DNA of 64,000 nucleotides from Saposhnikovia divaricata (lineage: Eukaryota; Streptophyta; Magnoliopsida; Apiales; Apiaceae), in NCBI GenBank assembly GCA_036435485.1, contig CM071598.1:177578148-177642147 (forward strand). The letters run 5' to 3'. Position 1 is the stretch's first letter. Every line of letters begins with the position of its first letter. Below, in pieces: positions 63,301 to 64,000 of this stretch. The position numbers were made by a program, and so were the translations under genes. Under the pieces are notes generated by a model. It ran no database searches and had not been told where the DNA came from. It saw only the letters and a program-made list of their open reading frames with translations.

Positions 63301-64000
63301 TGGGGATCACATCGCCCACCTCGCTGAAATGTTTGATATATTGAGGAAGTACAGAATGAAGCTCAATCCACAGAAGTGTGTCTTTGGAGTTGAGTCTGGA
63401 AAGTTCTTGGGGTTCATTGTCAATCACAGGGGAATTGAAGCGAACCCAGCAAAAATAAAGGCCTTGTTGGACATGCGATCCCCAAGAAGTGTGAAGGAAG
63501 TTCAGAGTCTAACGGGACGGATCGCAGCCCTTAACCGGTTCGTCTCTAAATCATCAGATAAATGCCACGAGTTCTTCAAGGCAATTAAAAAAGTTGGAAA
63601 AAACTTTGAATGGACCCCTCAATGCGAGGAGGCTTTTCAGAACATCAAGGAGCAACTTGGCTCGCCGCCAGTATTATCTAAGCCCAAGGACGGGGAGACG
63701 CTCATTGTCTACCTCGCGGTGTCAGAACATGCGGTCAGTGCAGTGCTAGTTCGCGAGGAGGGGAAAGTTCAGTATCCTGTGTACTATGTTAGCAAAAGGA
63801 TGTTAGATGCTGAGACTCGCTATACCAACATGGAGAAGCTAGCCTATGCCCTTGTGCTGGCCTCGCGGAAATTGAGGCCCTACTTTCAGGCCCACAGCAT
63901 CGAGGTTCGCACAGCCTATCCATTGAGGCAGGTAATGCATAAGCCAGAATCCTCAGGGAGATTGTTGAAGTGGACAGTGGAGCTCAGCCAATTTGATGTT
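60311..64000 (+). pseudogene. Tat-like Gag C-terminus, protease, RT and start of RNase H (open to window edge)
   Basis: 1230 codons with no stop, same frame as the upstream part. Gag domain: FRGHQHDMTYNGDTDPAEFV, SALQWFSKLGALIVIDSWEQ, DIFIKQFQSL, EGETLHDYFKRFN. Arg/Ser-rich linker, then CAFHEQTGHDTSTC (zinc-knuckle-like). Protease: RVLVDNGSAVNLLTYEVY and SAYNSIVGRPIL (about 61740-62000). RT: RRPISGERAEALKEEVDRLL, KKPNGKWRTCVDFTDLNKHC, LLSFMDAYSGYNQIPM, IGMPFGLLNAGATYQRLVN, VYVDDMLVKSK (catalytic YVDD, about 63268). RNase H start: YLAVSEHAVSAVLVREE and YTNMEKLAYALVLASRKLRP. The first RNase H Asp reads YLAVS, as commonly seen in Tat elements, where this domain is degenerate. All visible RT blocks are intact. 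Confidence 0.92.

Larger units (their letters stand above)
58722..64000 (+). mobile_element. Tat-lineage Gypsy retrotransposon, plus strand, continues beyond the window
   Basis: 5' LTR 58722-59485, primer site from 59486, gag from 59528, then protease, RT and the start of RNase H to the window edge. Motif content (VKKPNGKWRTCVDFTDLNKH, CPKDSFPLPRIDQLVDATAG, EVYVDDMLVKSK) is characteristic of the Tat/Retand group. Only one stop codon interrupts about 4.47 kb of frame. The sequence is GC-richer than its surroundings, with many TCGC/GCGAGG strings. RNase H end, integrase and 3' LTR lie outside, so target duplication and age cannot be determined. Confidence 0.93.

Noticed and set aside
1..64000. 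tRNA, rRNA or microRNA genes
   Set aside because: No cloverleaf with A/B boxes, rRNA core or convincing long imperfect miRNA-type hairpin was recognised by eye; tRNA-like strings are only the short retroelement primer sites.

Overview
The window is nuclear DNA of a flowering plant, probably a eudicot. It has interrupted plant gene families (PB1/octicosapeptide, DUF4220-DUF594, FAB1/PIKfyve, WNK), spliceosomal exon borders, Met-tRNA type primer sites, and Copia, Gypsy, LINE, hAT and Helitron elements at high density. I cannot place it to family or species from sequence alone. No bacterial, organellar or infectious-virus genes are seen. Most of the window is mobile DNA; the only apparently intact host gene is a single-exon PB1-domain gene at 25879-27114.

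Layout. 1-15000 is a Helitron-rich block. Helitron 3' ends (CTRR after a CCGTGC-CTT-GCACGG type hairpin) lie at 339 and 6359 on the plus strand and at 6687 on the minus strand. Helitron 5' ends (TCTATTAC.ATATATTA) lie at 8917 (plus) and at 12794 and 14980 (minus). The minus-strand element 6687-12794 carries collinear exon-intron fragments of a FAB1-type lipid kinase gene and a WNK kinase gene. A 3.1-kb non-autonomous LTR element (840-3939, target duplication ACAAC) sits in the left part. 15000-16839 is AT-rich. A 5'-truncated minus-strand L1-type LINE (16854-20258, 14-bp target duplication) carries two RNase H modules. A short, internally deleted Copia element lies at 22348-24301. The PB1 gene follows. 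A SIRE-like Copia element (28078-36275, minus) has decayed pol and a conspicuous short motif repeated throughout LTR and coding sequence.

36568-57200 is a three-layer nest. A minus-strand DUF4220-DUF594 gene (3' part 36568-37909, 5' part from 55673) is split by a Copia element (37910-55667, duplication CACCT). That element is itself split in gag by a nearly intact 12.45-kb Tekay-like Gypsy element (42084-54535, duplication AATAG, LTRs of 3672 bp with one mismatch noticed by eye). LTR divergence agrees with the nesting order. At the right end, a 742-bp non-autonomous hAT element (57905-58646, duplication GGTAGAGA) interrupts an unidentified coding fragment, and a Tat-lineage Gypsy element starts at 58722 and runs off the window.

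The genes do not form a pathway or operon; the window is a record of successive insertions. Its most unusual features are the motif-saturated SIRE-like element, the inverted Helitron end bounding the FAB1 capture, the dual RNase H LINE, and the very young Gypsy element with a single nonsense codon. All boundaries, mismatch counts and ages are read by eye.
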